64,000 nucleotides of DNA from an uncultured Thermanaerothrix sp. GTDB taxonomy: Bacteria; Chloroflexota; Anaerolineae; Anaerolineales; Anaerolineaceae. Under the pieces are notes generated by a model that was not told the origin of the DNA, ran no database searches, and saw only the letters and a program-made list of their open reading frames with translations. This document shows positions 39,985 to 51,746 of this stretch, piece after piece. Made by a program: the position numbers and the translations under genes. Where the stretch lies: contig NZ_CALIMF010000012.1 in NCBI RefSeq assembly GCF_938028735.1, forward strand, positions 1 through 64,000, in the 5' to 3' direction. How positions within the stretch are numbered: the stretch's first letter is position 1; each line of letters begins with the position of its first letter.

Positions 39985-42243
39985 TCAGCGGCGCCCACCA
40001 GAAGGGGGCTTGTTGGGACTGCGCGATGGCTTGCCGGAGGGACCACCGGTGGGGCGACGTGCAGCGCCACTACCACGACCCTCGGTAGAGGGCTTACGCG
40101 CTCCGCCCGTGCGCCCATTACGATCATGGGCCTGAGCTTCTTCGGGGGTCCAGCCTTCCAGGACAGCCTGGCGCGAGAGGCGAATACGTCCGTTTTCGTC
40201 AATGTCGGTAACCATTACGGTAATTTCATCACCCACGCGCACGACATCTTCCACGCTTTTGACGCGCTCCGTGTCCAACTGGGAGATATGAACCATCCCA
40301 TCGACGTTGGGCAGGATTTCGACAAACGCACCGAAGTCGGTTACCCGCACAACACGCCCAGTATAAATGCGTCCTACTTGAGGCACTTCGCATAAGCGCT
40401 CGATCTTTTCGCGTGCTAGAGCAGCACCATTGCCGCTGGTGGCAGCAATGTAAACCGTGCCATCTTCACCAATATCAATTCGGGTGTCGGTTTCATCCTG
40501 GATCGCACGGATCATCTTACCACCCGGTCCAATGATTGCGCCAATCTTATCCACCGGGATTTTGATGGTGGTGATGCGAGGCGCGTGCGGTTTGAGCTCT
40601 GGCCGCGGTGCGGGGATGACTTTCAGCATCTCATCCAAGATATACAAACGCGCTCGGCGGGCTTGTTCTAGTGCTTCACGCATCAACTCTGGGGTGATAC
40701 CCTTGATCTTGATGTCCATTTGGAGAGCAGTAATGCCCTGGACTGTGCCAGCAACCTTGAAATCCATGTCGCCAAGGTGATCTTCCAACCCCTGGATGTC
40801 GGTCAGGATTTGGTGCTTATCTCCTTCCTTGATGAGGCCCATCGCAATTCCGGCCACAGGGGCCTTGATTGGCACGCCACTGTCCATTAAGGCCAGGGTG
40901 GAGCCACACACGGAAGCCATTGAGGTAGAACCGTTGGAAGAAAGCACCTCAGAAACCAGACGCAGCGTATAGGGGAATTCTTCCTCTGGCGGGATGACTG
41001 GGAGTAGAGCCCGTTCGGCTAATGCTCCATGGCCAATTTCACGCCGTGACTGTCCTCTAAGAGGCTTGACCTCGCCGGTCGAGTAAGGTGGGAAGTTATA
41101 GTGGTGCATGTAACGCTTGGTTTCGACCGGTTCGAGACTATCCAATTCCTGGGCTTCGCGTGGAGTTCCAAGTGTAGCCAGCGTGAGTACCTGAGTTTCA
41201 CCCCGCGTGAACAGGCCGGAGCCATGAGCGCGGGGTGAGATTCCCACTTCGCACCAGATCGGACGAATTTCATCTGGTTTGCGTCCATCGGGACGAATGC
41301 CCTTCTCGAGGATGCGACGACGCACAATGGCGCGATAAACCTCGGTAAAGGCTTCCTTTACGGCGCGGGCCTGTGGGGTATCCTCGCCTGCCAATTCGCT
41401 TACCAGGCTTTCTTCCAGCGCGTCAATGGCATCGTTGAGCTCGCTTTTGGTGTGAGGGGCGTCAAGAAGTGTTTCAATCTGTTCGGCTACACGTTCGCGA
41501 ATGGTTTCTACTAGGGCAGGGTCAAGCTCAAAGATGGGTACCTCACGTTTGGGTTTGCCTGCTTCGGCAGCCATTTGGAGTTGGGCATCAATGAGGGGTT
41601 GAAGGGCTTGGTGCCCAAAGGCCAGGGCTTCCACCATGACATCTTCCGGCACTTCATTAGCGCCTGCTTCGACCATCAGGATAGCTTCACGGGTACCGGC
41701 AATGCGTAGATCCAGATCAGATTTCTCCTTTTGTTCAAAGGTGGGGTTGATGACAAACTGACCTTCAACGCGGCCAATACGGACCGCGCCAATGGGACCG
41801 CCCCAGGGGATATCCGACACCATCAGCGCAGCAGAGGCGGCGTTGACTGCCAAGATATCCAGTGGATTCTCCATGTCGGCGGAGATGGAAAACATGATGA
41901 TCTGGACCTCATTCCGCATTCCTTTGGGGAAAAGGGGACGAATGGGGCGGTCGGACAGGCGAGCGATTAGGATGGCTTCCTCGGAGGGTTTGCCCTCGCG
42001 GCGGAAGAACGAGCCAGGGATGCGTCCACCTGCGTAAAGGCGTTCTTCATACTCCACCGTGAGTGGGAAGAAATCCACATCCTCTTTGGGCTTGTCACTC
42101 ATGGTGGCAGCCGCAAAGATCACCGAATCACCTAGGCGAACGGTTACAGCTCCTCCTGCTTGGCCGGCTAATTTACCGGTCTCAAAGATAATCGGACGAC
42201 CACCAACAATGGCCGTGTATTGTTTGGCTTCTGGTTTGTTCAT
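39985..42243 (-). CDS. pnp: Polynucleotide phosphorylase
   Basis: This 752-residue protein contains two RNase PH domains (about 10-230 and 310-540) joined by a helical domain, then KH (about 555-615, with [11 protein letters not shown]) and S1 (about 625-695, with [15 protein letters not shown]) domains and a Gly/Arg/Ser-rich tail rich in positive charge. It degrades RNA by phosphorolysis and can form RNA tails. The start at 42243 is supported by AAAGGAGA just upstream; a frame reaching 42315 runs through the leader and is less likely. It follows rpsO, the usual bacterial order. Confidence 0.96.
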   Translation of the reverse strand: MNKPEAKQYTAIVGGRPIIFETGKLAGQAGGAVTVRLGDSVIFAAATMSDKPKEDVDFFPLTVEYEERLYAGGRIPGSFFRREGKPSEEAILIARLSDRPIRPLFPKGMRNEVQIIMFSISADMENPLDILAVNAASAALMVSDIPWGGPIGAVRIGRVEGQFVINPTFEQKEKSDLDLRIAGTREAILMVEAGANEVPEDVMVEALAFGHQALQPLIDAQLQMAAEAGKPKREVPIFELDPALVETIRERVAEQIETLLDAPHTKSELNDAIDALEESLVSELAGEDTPQARAVKEAFTEVYRAIVRRRILEKGIRPDGRKPDEIRPIWCEVGISPRAHGSGLFTRGETQVLTLATLGTPREAQELDSLEPVETKRYMHHYNFPPYSTGEVKPLRGQSRREIGHGALAERALLPVIPPEEEFPYTLRLVSEVLSSNGSTSMASVCGSTLALMDSGVPIKAPVAGIAMGLIKEGDKHQILTDIQGLEDHLGDMDFKVAGTVQGITALQMDIKIKGITPELMREALEQARRARLYILDEMLKVIPAPRPELKPHAPRITTIKIPVDKIGAIIGPGGKMIRAIQDETDTRIDIGEDGTVYIAATSGNGAALAREKIERLCEVPQVGRIYTGRVVRVTDFGAFVEILPNVDGMVHISQLDTERVKSVEDVVRVGDEITVMVTDIDENGRIRLSRQAVLEGWTPEEAQAHDRNGRTGGARKPSTEGRGSGAARRPTGGPSGKPSRSPNKPPSGGRR

Positions 42244-42365
42244 ATTCTCCTTTACCTCTTTTTTATCCCCCCAGCGGGTTAGGAACTGAAAGCTATTGAG
42301 GACATACGTCCCCACCAGATTTCAACTCCCAACCGCATGGGGGGAGGCTAAGTAATCTCCAAAAA

Positions 42366-42400
42366 GTGAGTAGATGGTTAACTCGCCGCCATCTACTCAC
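42366..42400 (-). terminator. Terminator between rpsO and pnp
   Basis: A 12-bp perfect stem (42366-42377 with 42389-42400), on the minus strand followed by CTTTTTGG. It likely gives partial termination so that rpsO is expressed above pnp. Confidence 0.82.
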
Positions 42401-42414
42401 TTAGTTTGCCAATG

Positions 42415-42687
42415 TTAGCGCGCCCGCAAGTTAAGGCGCTCCGTGAGCGCCGCGTAACGTGTGTAGTCCTTGCGGCGCAAGTACATTAGCAGGCGACGCC
42501 GTTGGCCAACCAATTTGAGCAAACCGCGGCGCGAGGATTCGTCGTGCTTGTGCGTGCGCAGATGCTCAGTTAACTGGTTAATGCGATGCGTCAGCAAAGC
42601 AATTTGAACCTCAGGTGAGCCGGTATCACCCTCATGGCGGCCAAACTCGCTAATTAGTTTGTTTTTCTCCTCTTTTGTTAAGGTCAT
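42415..42687 (-). CDS. rpsO: 30S ribosomal protein S15
   Basis: This 90-residue protein has the canonical S15 sequence, with [19 protein letters not shown] and the basic [19 protein letters not shown]. It binds 16S rRNA at the central three-way junction and commonly represses its own mRNA. AAGGAGAAG precedes the ATG. The leader of about 80 nt can fold (see the leader entry). Confidence 0.97.
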   Translation of the reverse strand: MTLTKEEKNKLISEFGRHEGDTGSPEVQIALLTHRINQLTEHLRTHKHDESSRRGLLKLVGQRRRLLMYLRRKDYTRYAALTERLNLRAR

Positions 42688-42731
42688 GACGTCTGCTTCT
42701 CCTTAGGGATTGAGTTCTGAGCAGGTCTCCA

Positions 42732-42755
42732 GGCACGTAGGGTGTCCCACATGCC
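42732..42755 (-). promoter_or_regulatory. Hairpin in the rpsO leader, possible S15 autoregulatory site
   Basis: In the minus-strand RNA, GGCAUGU pairs with ACGUGCC and GGG with CCC, with one bulged U and an ACA loop. The helix has a U-G pair next to a G-C pair, similar to the GU/GC feature S15 recognises in rRNA. The plus strand cannot form the same helix (C-A mismatch). Confidence 0.45.
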
Positions 42756-42775
42756 GGTCTAGTCACTGCATTTAT

Positions 42776-42784
42776 ATTATACCA
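42776..42784 (-). promoter_or_regulatory. Extended -10 promoter of rpsO
   Basis: Minus-strand TGGTATAAT (42784-42776) is an extended -10 that overlaps the stop codon of the upstream helical-repeat gene. No good -35 is seen, which fits the extended type. It would start an 80-nt leader before rpsO. Confidence 0.6.
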
Positions 42785-43628
42785 GAGGTTGTTGGGTTGG
42801 TGGAGGGTTGGAGCGCGCTGTCATCAGGCGCAAGGTGCTTTGCAGGCGTTGGCGATAATCTTCTGGAAGCATGGGGAGCACAGTTCGAACCAGGCGGCGG
42901 GCCGTGGGGGCGGGGAGTAACCCCAGTAACTGCCGCAGGAAGTAGGCCGTTTCGGCTGGTGAACGCTTGGTCAGCGTTTGCAAGAGGTCAAGCGTCTCTG
43001 CCGTAGGGGTTGAGATCGAGAACTCTTGCAGCCAGGCGCTTAGCCAATCGAAGATGAGCGGAAGGTTCTCAAAGGATGTATTTTGAACAAGGTGCCGAAG
43101 GGCCACCAGGGCTACTCGGCGGTTTCTTGGTGAGGCGGAAAAAAGCCAGGTGTGCACCAAGTTCAGCCAAGCTTCCAGTGCATGTTTTTGCAGCCCTTCG
43201 GCGGCGGTAACAATCATAGGAATAAAGTGAGAAGCCCCCTCTGTGTCGTTTATCCACCTTGAAAGCCGCTCTTCAACGGCTGCCAAGGTTTCGTTTGTGA
43301 GAGGAAGGTCGCGCAGAAGTACGGCCGCCAGATGTCGGTAAAGCGGTAGGGAGTCTTCCCAGAGCAGATCAGCTAAGTGCAAGGCTGGTTCGGGGGATTG
43401 AGCTATCCGGGTGCTTAAGAAGGCCTCAACTTCGTAGAGAACAACAGGGGGCACTAGGAGGCGCTCCGAGGCTTGGGTGAATGGGATGGTTTCACCCGGC
43501 TGGTAGGAGAGGTCGGCGTATTGTTCCATCAAGCGTTGGAGTTCCCGTTTGAAGCGAGGAATATCCTCAAGCAGGAGTGATAACTCCTGCAAACGCCGAC
43601 GCAGAACGTGTAAGGAAACAGCCGGCAT
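42777..43628 (-). CDS. Helical-repeat (HEAT/ARM-like) protein of unknown function
   Basis: I do not recognise a specific family. The 283-residue protein is almost entirely helical, with repeated pairs of amphipathic helices such as RRNRRVALVALRHLVQ and ETAYFLRQLLGLLP, suggestive of HEAT or ARM repeats as in AlkD-type DNA alkylation repair proteins, but no catalytic residues can be assigned. There is no signal peptide or membrane segment. The start at 43628 has GAAAGG 10 nt ahead and lies 13 nt after the proS stop; the longer frame to 43814 would overlap proS heavily and is rejected. It is probably cotranscribed with proS. Confidence 0.65.
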   Translation of the reverse strand: MPAVSLHVLRRRLQELSLLLEDIPRFKRELQRLMEQYADLSYQPGETIPFTQASERLLVPPVVLYEVEAFLSTRIAQSPEPALHLADLLWEDSLPLYRHLAAVLLRDLPLTNETLAAVEERLSRWINDTEGASHFIPMIVTAAEGLQKHALEAWLNLVHTWLFSASPRNRRVALVALRHLVQNTSFENLPLIFDWLSAWLQEFSISTPTAETLDLLQTLTKRSPAETAYFLRQLLGLLPAPTARRLVRTVLPMLPEDYRQRLQSTLRLMTARSNPPPTQQPLV

Positions 43629-43641
43629 AGCTAAAAGCCTT

Positions 43642-45641
<2,000 letters not shown>

Positions 45642-45698
45642 ATTGAGTCCGCATCTGATGAAGATACTATATTTTAACCTATCTTTTGGTTCGGGTTT

Positions 45699-45956
45699 TC
45701 AAGTCACATTTCCGGTTTGCGTTTGCCTCAAGTAATTGGGGGGTATTCCCAGTGCTTCTAGCGCTTTGCGCGCCGAGAGTCGCTGCTCAGGATGCCAGCC
45801 AGGTTCATTGACCATGCGGAAGAGATGCTGCATAACTGCTTTTTGCGCTTCCCGATCCAGGCGTGCAAACGCCGCCTGGATTTGTTGTGGATCGCGCGAG
45901 AGAATGGCCTCCCAGAAGGCTTCGGGATCTATGGGCGCACTATCATTTGGGAACAT
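45699..45956 (-). CDS. Small protein of unknown function
   Basis: I do not recognise this protein. It is about 85 residues, acidic at the start and mostly helical (AFARLDREAQKAVMQHLFRMV; ARKALEALGIP), with no membrane segment. GAGG lies about 9 nt before the ATG at 45956; an ATG at 45965 is too close to it. It lies between the EF-G-like gene and the LOG-proS unit, beyond a strong terminator. Confidence 0.6.
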   Translation of the reverse strand: MFPNDSAPIDPEAFWEAILSRDPQQIQAAFARLDREAQKAVMQHLFRMVNEPGWHPEQRLSARKALEALGIPPNYLRQTQTGNVT

Positions 45957-45992
45957 CCTGTCCATTCCTCATTGTGGCTCTTGGGATAAAAT

Positions 45993-46023
45993 TCTGGTAC
46001 GGGCGGGGATTGCCCGTACCAGA
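45993..46023 (-). terminator. Terminator after the EF-G-like gene
   Basis: A 12-bp perfect stem (45993-46004 with 46012-46023) followed on the minus strand by ATTTTAT. Confidence 0.75.
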
Positions 46024-46053
46024 GGCAATATACTCGACAGGAGAGGGAAAGGG

Positions 46054-48129
46054 TCAATCTGCCCGTTGTGCTTGAAGTTCTTTCTGCCGAGCGGCGACAA
46101 TTTCCTGCTGGATATGAGGCGGTACCATTTCGTAATTATAGAACTCCATGGTAAAGAAGCCACGGCCTCCCGTGAGGGATCGCAACTGGGTGGTGTAACG
46201 CAGCATCTCAGCCAGTGGCACTAGGGCAGTAATGACCGAGCGACCTCGCTCTGTATTCATGCCCAAGACTCGCGCCCGGCGTGAGTTCAAATCGCCCAGC
46301 ACATCCCCCATATTGGCTTCAGGCACGATGATCTCGACCTTCATAATGGGCTCATATAACACTGGGCCAGCATCCTTGAACGCAAGTTTGAATGCCTCAC
46401 GCCCCGCAATTTCAAATGCAATGGGTTTTGAGTCCACAGGGTGTTCTTTTCCATCGTACACAGCCACCTTGATGCCGCGGATGGGATAGCCTGCCAGGAC
46501 ACCTTCTTTCATGACGCCTTGAATGCCCTTCTGGATGGAGGGGGCGAAAGACGAAGAAATCGCCCCACCGAAGACCTCCCAGACAAACTCCAACTCCTGA
46601 TCCGGCGTCAGGGGTTCAATGCGTAGGTGAACTTCACCAAATTGCCCTGCCCCGCCAGTTTGTTTCTTATGGCGATACATGGCGCTGGCTTTTTTGGTAA
46701 TAGCCTCAAGGTAAGGCACTTTGGGCTCGCTGATAACCAGACCGACCTGGAATTTGGTCTCGGCGCGGCGTACTGCCACCTCGATATGTTGATCGCCCAT
46801 CCCCTGCAGAATGGTTTGATTTGTCGCTGGCTCCATATGCCAGGAAAGGGTCATATCTTCCTCGCACAGGCGAGTCAGGGTGGGGGTGATCTTGGCGGAG
46901 TCGGCCTGGGTCTTCGGGGCGATGGCGACTTGATAGAGAGCCTTCGGGTACTCAGGGATGGGCAGGGTCAGCGGGTGGTTTTTATCGCAAAGGGTGTTGC
47001 CAGTAACTGTTTCAGAGAGTTTCGGCACGACCCCAATATCGCCACAATGAAGCACTTTAACCGGGAAGAGCTCCTTGCCGCGCGGAACATTAAGCGTTCC
47101 CAAGCGTTCCTCGACTCCTTTGCTTTGATTCCAAACGCGCGTATCTGAAGTAAGGAAACCAGAGTAGATGCGAAAGAACGTTTGCCGTCCGACGAAAGGA
47201 TCGGCCGTAGTCTTCCACACATAGACCGCCAATGGCCCGCTATCAGATGCGGGGAGTTCTTCCTCACCGTCCTTGCCAATGGCGCGCGCGGGCGGCATGT
47301 CAGCGGGTGAGGGGAGTAAATCAATGATGGCGTCCAACAAAGGGGCGAGGCCAATTTCGGCAGTAGCGGCGGTCACAAAGACTGGGTAGGCTGTATGATT
47401 GCGGATAGCGCCGCGCAACCCGCGCACGATTTCTTCATTCGATAGCGAGCCGCTTTCCAGGTATTTCTCCAGCAGTTCGTCATCGCCTTCGGCGGCTGCT
47501 TCCACCAAGGCGACTCGAGCCTCTTCTGCAGCAGTGCGTAACTCTGCCGGAATTTCTACGGCGCTCTTGCCTTCCCCTTTATAGGCTTTCATGGTGATCA
47601 GGTCAATGACACCCTGGAAGTTTTGCTTTTCACCCCAAGGTAGTTGGACCGGCACTAGGCGCACTTCAGAGAATTCCTGGATGGAAGCCAGTGCTTTCTG
47701 GAAATTTGCGTTTTCCCGGTCCATTTTGTTGATGACGACAAACCGGGGCAATCGGAATTGATTACAATAATTCCAGGCAATCTCGGTTCCCACCTCAACA
47801 CCTGAAACCGAGTCGATGAGAACCAAGGCGCTGTCTGCCACGCGTAAGGCTGAGATCACTTCGCCGATGAAATCAGTATAGCCGGGCGTATCCAAGAAAT
47901 TAATTTTGACATCCCGGTATTCGATGGGGATCACAGACGTGTAAAGGGAAATTCCGCGCCGTATCTCTTCTTCATCAAAATCTGAGACGGTGCTTCCATC
48001 TTCCACCCGTCCGAGTCGGGTGGTGGCGCCGGTGAAGTGCAGGAGCGCCTCAGTCAGCATAGTTTTGCCAGCACTACTGTGAGAAACTAAAGCGACATTG
48101 CGAATGGACTCAGTGGTATACTCCTTCAT
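46054..48129 (-). CDS. Elongation factor G-like GTPase (EF-G2 type)
   Basis: This 691-residue translational GTPase has the five-domain layout of EF-G. G1 reads SHSSAGKT, G3 DTPGYTDF and G4 NKMD. Short spacing and divergent domain IV (GAISSSFAPSIQKGIQGVMK) match the EF-G-like (FusA2) group found beside true EF-G in many bacteria. Some members lack ribosome-dependent translocation and act in recycling or are of unknown role. No rpsL, rpsG or tuf genes are adjacent, supporting the paralogue reading. A consensus promoter precedes it. Confidence 0.88.
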   Translation of the reverse strand: MKEYTTESIRNVALVSHSSAGKTMLTEALLHFTGATTRLGRVEDGSTVSDFDEEEIRRGISLYTSVIPIEYRDVKINFLDTPGYTDFIGEVISALRVADSALVLIDSVSGVEVGTEIAWNYCNQFRLPRFVVINKMDRENANFQKALASIQEFSEVRLVPVQLPWGEKQNFQGVIDLITMKAYKGEGKSAVEIPAELRTAAEEARVALVEAAAEGDDELLEKYLESGSLSNEEIVRGLRGAIRNHTAYPVFVTAATAEIGLAPLLDAIIDLLPSPADMPPARAIGKDGEEELPASDSGPLAVYVWKTTADPFVGRQTFFRIYSGFLTSDTRVWNQSKGVEERLGTLNVPRGKELFPVKVLHCGDIGVVPKLSETVTGNTLCDKNHPLTLPIPEYPKALYQVAIAPKTQADSAKITPTLTRLCEEDMTLSWHMEPATNQTILQGMGDQHIEVAVRRAETKFQVGLVISEPKVPYLEAITKKASAMYRHKKQTGGAGQFGEVHLRIEPLTPDQELEFVWEVFGGAISSSFAPSIQKGIQGVMKEGVLAGYPIRGIKVAVYDGKEHPVDSKPIAFEIAGREAFKLAFKDAGPVLYEPIMKVEIIVPEANMGDVLGDLNSRRARVLGMNTERGRSVITALVPLAEMLRYTTQLRSLTGGRGFFTMEFYNYEMVPPHIQQEIVAARQKELQAQRAD

Positions 48130-48167
48130 GCGCTTAACCCTTCTTATCCTGGAATCACAGCCTTGTA

Positions 48168-48196
48168 ATTTTAAGGCCTCTCGGCGTTCTTGTCAA
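48168..48196 (-). promoter_or_regulatory. Consensus promoter of the EF-G-like gene
   Basis: Minus-strand TTGACA (48196-48191), 17-nt spacer, TAAAAT (48173-48168), with a leader of about 33 nt. The rest of the gap (48197-48471) shows no supported gene; a 113-residue minus-strand frame there has no ribosome binding site or recognisable motif. Confidence 0.82.
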
Positions 48197-48471
48197 AAAG
48201 GAATCGCTTTTTATCCTTGGCTGTAATAAGTGGTGTTTGATACAGGGCTCGCTCGTAAGCAGAGGGGAACCAAGTGTTTGATCCCTGACCATCTCTTTTT
48301 GCCTCCTGCAAGGCTTTCATTCTCACCTCTGCCTGTCCATGATCGCACTCAAGGATGAGGTTGATAAAAGTTTTGTTATGGCAGCATCCTGGCCAGATTG
48401 CCGGGTGTGTGATGGGATTTATCGTTGCGTCTGGTTTTGGAACGCTGGCCGGGGGGCACTCTTCTATGAAT

Positions 48472-49014
48472 TTAGAGCAACTGCTTTTGCATGCGCCAGG
48501 CCGGCTCTTCAACGAAACGTCGTTGTCCTTCGTGATCTACATAGGACCAGCATCCTGGATCGTACCCAATCACGACAAAGCCAAGACGTTCGTATAGTCT
48601 GCGTGCAGCGGTGTTTTCAACCGCCACGTTCAGATTCAGCCATGTATAACCGCGCGCTCGGAGGTCATTGATGATGGTGTTGAGCATATGAGTTCCTAAG
48701 CCGGCATTGCGATAGGCCGGTTTGACGCGAAAGCCGTAGAGGTAGGCCCGGTGCTCTCCATCTGCCAGCTCGGGGCGTGGGCTGGCTAATTGAACAAACG
48801 CCTGTCCGATAATTCCGACGCCAGGGAGTTCAGCAACCCAAATGAGCACTTGGCCGCTCAGGCTGGCTTGGTAAGCCTCGCGGTATATGCGACGAAAGTG
48901 GGAATAGGCGCCATCCCATTCCAGCGCTGGCAGATCTTCCTCCCGCAGATGGCGCAAGCAGACCTGATCGAGCCAATTATGAGTCAGGGTGAGAGAGGCG
49001 GCTTTTTCAATCAT
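48472..49014 (-). CDS. GNAT family N-acetyltransferase
   Basis: This 180-residue protein has the GNAT acetyl-CoA-binding segment in GFRVKPAYRNAGLGTHML and the following AARRLYERLGFVVIGY strand-helix-strand. The substrate is unknown; it may acetylate a small amine or a protein N-terminus. Its ATG overlaps the stop of the DHH-CBS-nucleotidyltransferase gene by 4 nt, so the two are coupled. Confidence 0.9.
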   Translation of the reverse strand: MIEKAASLTLTHNWLDQVCLRHLREEDLPALEWDGAYSHFRRIYREAYQASLSGQVLIWVAELPGVGIIGQAFVQLASPRPELADGEHRAYLYGFRVKPAYRNAGLGTHMLNTIINDLRARGYTWLNLNVAVENTAARRLYERLGFVVIGYDPGCWSYVDHEGQRRFVEEPAWRMQKQLL

Positions 49015-51668
49015 GGGGTTTTTGAGGTAACCAGTTGCTCAAGTAAGAGGTGCTCTTGCTCGGGTGATTGGACTTTACCGTCCAGCCAGGCAGCGCGTAG
49101 GGCCCACAGAATTCGGCGATAGGCTGGGCCAGGGGGCACCCCTAGCGCATGTAGGGTGTGTCCATCTGTGACGGGGTGAATGTGACGCCATTGGGTGGCA
49201 TACGTGTTCAACATTGTGGCGATCTCGGAAGTACGATATAGCAGGAAGAGGGCATAAATTACGGGTGGGGGCACATCATCCAGGCGGTTAACAATTTGGC
49301 TGGGGGCGTAGTTAAGCAGCACGGGGAGGTCAGGAATAAGCGCAGCCCCAATTTTCAAGCCCTCGCGCAAGTGATGTGGCAGGCGCAGACGCTGGGCGAG
49401 GCTGGTACTCTTTTCGGCAGGCAGGGGCAAAAACCAAATCAAGTAGGCCAGCATTCGACGGATAGGGGCGCCGCCCCAGGTTTCGGGGAGTTGCCACGCC
49501 GGCTCTAGCGGGGCCTTGAGAGCTGCCTTCATAGGTTCATTCAGGTGTGCATTCCAATGCAAATCGGGGTGAATAGCTTCCAATAATCGGAGCTCTTCCA
49601 GACGCTGGAGCGCAGGTAGGGGGTCATCTTCAGCCAAGATAAGATCCAACTCGTGTCGCAAGCGATCACCGGAAACCTGGCGGAGCAAATCACGCGCCTC
49701 ATTCATCAATTGCAACGTGCGGTCTTCTATCTGGAAGCCAAAGCGCTGTTCAAAGCGTACGGCACGTAACATGCGGGTGGGGTCATCTACAAAAGAGAGG
49801 GAGTGCAACACCCGAATTAGGCCACGTTGCAGGTCGGCATAGCCTCCCCAATAATCGTACAGGTCGCCATAATGACGCCCGTCCAGGCGTAAGGCGAGAG
49901 TGTTGATGGTGAAATCGCGGCGGTGTAGATCCAGTTTGATGCTACTGCGCTCAACAGTTGGTAATGCGGTGGGGTAATCATAAAACTCAGTGCGCGCACT
50001 AATAAAATCCAGGAATTCGGGCAGATCACTCAGACTGGCATTGCTTATATGCAGTGTGTCTTTTAGGAGTGAGGCGCGGATCTCAGCAATATGCCATTTA
50101 GCCGTGCCAAAGCGGCTGTGACTGGTGACGCGCCCACCTAGCTCGCGTTCTAAAGCCCGAGCCAAGGCAATGGCGTCACCCTCGACGACGATATCAAAAT
50201 CCTGGCTGGGGCGATTGAGGAGTAAATCGCGCACAAAGCCCCCTACCACATAAACCGGCAGGCGGCGTTGATGAGCGCGTTCGGCGATCAGCTTGAGTAG
50301 CGCTAGGCGGGCAGGGGGAAGGGCTGCCTCAAGGCGGTCGGCAAAATTCTGACGGGTGGGAGCTGCGAGGTGGTTACGACCCAATGCTTTAAGCAAATCC
50401 GTGCGTGTGACGATGCCAATGACGGCTTGGCTTTCCGGATCTATCACCGGGATTTGCCCCCAACCCGTCTCGGCCATTAGGCGCTGGACGACTTCGAGGG
50501 GATCTTGAGGACGTACCACCACTTCGCCGGCTTCCATTAGACTGGATGCCGGGAGGTTAAGACGATGTGCCAATGCGCGATCCACAGCGCGGCGGGTGAG
50601 CAGACCGATCACCTTACCGTCTTTGACCACCGGGTAGCCCTCATAGCCATAACGTTGCATCAATTGAGCCGCTTCTTGGGCGGAGGTCTCCGGAGAGAGC
50701 ACCATGGGGCGGGGTGACATGATCTGCTCAACCGTAATAGCCGGTTGCACTTTCTCGGGCAATACATCCGTCAGACGCTGATAGACGGCCTCTAAGGCTT
50801 CATCCTCTGGAACTCCTAGGTCGGGGAGGCGGATAAGGGCAGCGGCAGCGCGCTCATGACCACCCCCACCAAAAAGAGCCGCAATTTCAGCCACGTTGAT
50901 GCGGTCAGTAGTGGAGCGTGCCACTAAGCGAATGCCCTCGGCCGTTTTTACCAGCAGAAACAAGCCATCTGGATCGAGCAAATCACGCAGTTTATGGGCA
51001 ATGCTGGAAACTTCCTCAACGAGACCAATGGCTTCTCCCTTAGCGATAACGATGGTTTGCCCGTTGATCTCCAACGTCTCGGCGCTAGCTAGCAGGCGAT
51101 GATAAACCTCACGTTGATCTTCGGAGAGGGGAGGGTTAAGAAACTGGTTGGCCAAATGGAGGCTAGCACCTTGTTCTAACAAATAGGCCACAGCATGGGC
51201 ATCCCGTGCAGTGGTGTTGTTGTAAGTAAGCGAGCCGGTGTCTTCATAAATGCCCAGGAGCAGCAGGGTCGCCAGATGGGCGTTAAGCGGTTCCATGTGT
51301 TCGCGCAGGGCTTCGACCAACAAGGTGGTGCAAGCACCAACCCGCTCAATCGTGATCTGCCAGTCCGGAGGCAGGTCAGCACGAGGTTGATGGTGGTCAA
51401 TAACGCGCACGCGCGTGTGCTTACCCATGCCTTTTAGGGTGACCAGGGATTGGGTGTCCACCAAGGTCACGCTTTCAATGGGCTCATTGGGGAGGTCGCG
51501 CACTTCGTGGAAGGGCAATTCACTCCCATAAAGGTTCAGGTAGGCGCGTACATTGCGATTAAGACGGCGGGGCAACACTGGCAACGCCCCTTCGTCCAGC
51601 AGGGAGGCTCCCAGAAGCGCCGCGATGGCATCAAAATCGGCTTGTTCGTGGGTTAAGATGACACGCAC
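49011..51668 (-). CDS. DHH-CBS-CBS-tRNA nucleotidyltransferase fusion protein
   Basis: This 885-residue protein combines four modules. Residues 1-150 are a DHH phosphoesterase (HEQADFDAIAAL, VIDHHQP), about 200-300 a DHHA1 domain (GGGGHERAAAA), about 315-435 two CBS domains, and about 465-885 a class II poly(A) polymerase/CCA-adding enzyme (GGFVRDLLLN, DFDIVVEGDA, RRDFTINTLAL). Similar fusions are known as A-adding tRNA enzymes in deep-branching bacteria. The DHH part could degrade short RNA or cyclic dinucleotides, and CBS domains may sense adenine nucleotides. The start is GTG at 51668, preceded by TACAAT only 6 nt upstream, so it may be leaderless. Confidence 0.9.
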   Translation of the reverse strand: MRVILTHEQADFDAIAALLGASLLDEGALPVLPRRLNRNVRAYLNLYGSELPFHEVRDLPNEPIESVTLVDTQSLVTLKGMGKHTRVRVIDHHQPRADLPPDWQITIERVGACTTLLVEALREHMEPLNAHLATLLLLGIYEDTGSLTYNNTTARDAHAVAYLLEQGASLHLANQFLNPPLSEDQREVYHRLLASAETLEINGQTIVIAKGEAIGLVEEVSSIAHKLRDLLDPDGLFLLVKTAEGIRLVARSTTDRINVAEIAALFGGGGHERAAAALIRLPDLGVPEDEALEAVYQRLTDVLPEKVQPAITVEQIMSPRPMVLSPETSAQEAAQLMQRYGYEGYPVVKDGKVIGLLTRRAVDRALAHRLNLPASSLMEAGEVVVRPQDPLEVVQRLMAETGWGQIPVIDPESQAVIGIVTRTDLLKALGRNHLAAPTRQNFADRLEAALPPARLALLKLIAERAHQRRLPVYVVGGFVRDLLLNRPSQDFDIVVEGDAIALARALERELGGRVTSHSRFGTAKWHIAEIRASLLKDTLHISNASLSDLPEFLDFISARTEFYDYPTALPTVERSSIKLDLHRRDFTINTLALRLDGRHYGDLYDYWGGYADLQRGLIRVLHSLSFVDDPTRMLRAVRFEQRFGFQIEDRTLQLMNEARDLLRQVSGDRLRHELDLILAEDDPLPALQRLEELRLLEAIHPDLHWNAHLNEPMKAALKAPLEPAWQLPETWGGAPIRRMLAYLIWFLPLPAEKSTSLAQRLRLPHHLREGLKIGAALIPDLPVLLNYAPSQIVNRLDDVPPPVIYALFLLYRTSEIATMLNTYATQWRHIHPVTDGHTLHALGVPPGPAYRRILWALRAAWLDGKVQSPEQEHLLLEQLVTSKTP

Positions 51669-51746
51669 GGCTTAATTGTAACATCTGCGGTACAATTGAA
51701 ACCCGGACAAATTGGCCCTAGTTATAAGTTAATGCAAGGAGGGTGC

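Noticed and set aside
39964-42289. Plus-strand frames opposite pnp
   Set aside because: They are shadows of a well-supported conserved gene and have no independent motifs or ribosome binding sites.
42875-42900. T-arm-like GTTCGAAC string suggesting a tRNA
   Set aside because: It lies within the helical-repeat coding sequence and no cloverleaf can be drawn around it.
48171-48512. Minus-strand frame of 113 residues between the GNAT and EF-G-like genes
   Set aside because: It has no ribosome binding site, overlaps the 3' end of the GNAT gene, runs over a consensus promoter, and shows no family motif. Plus-strand frames in the same area are equally unsupported.
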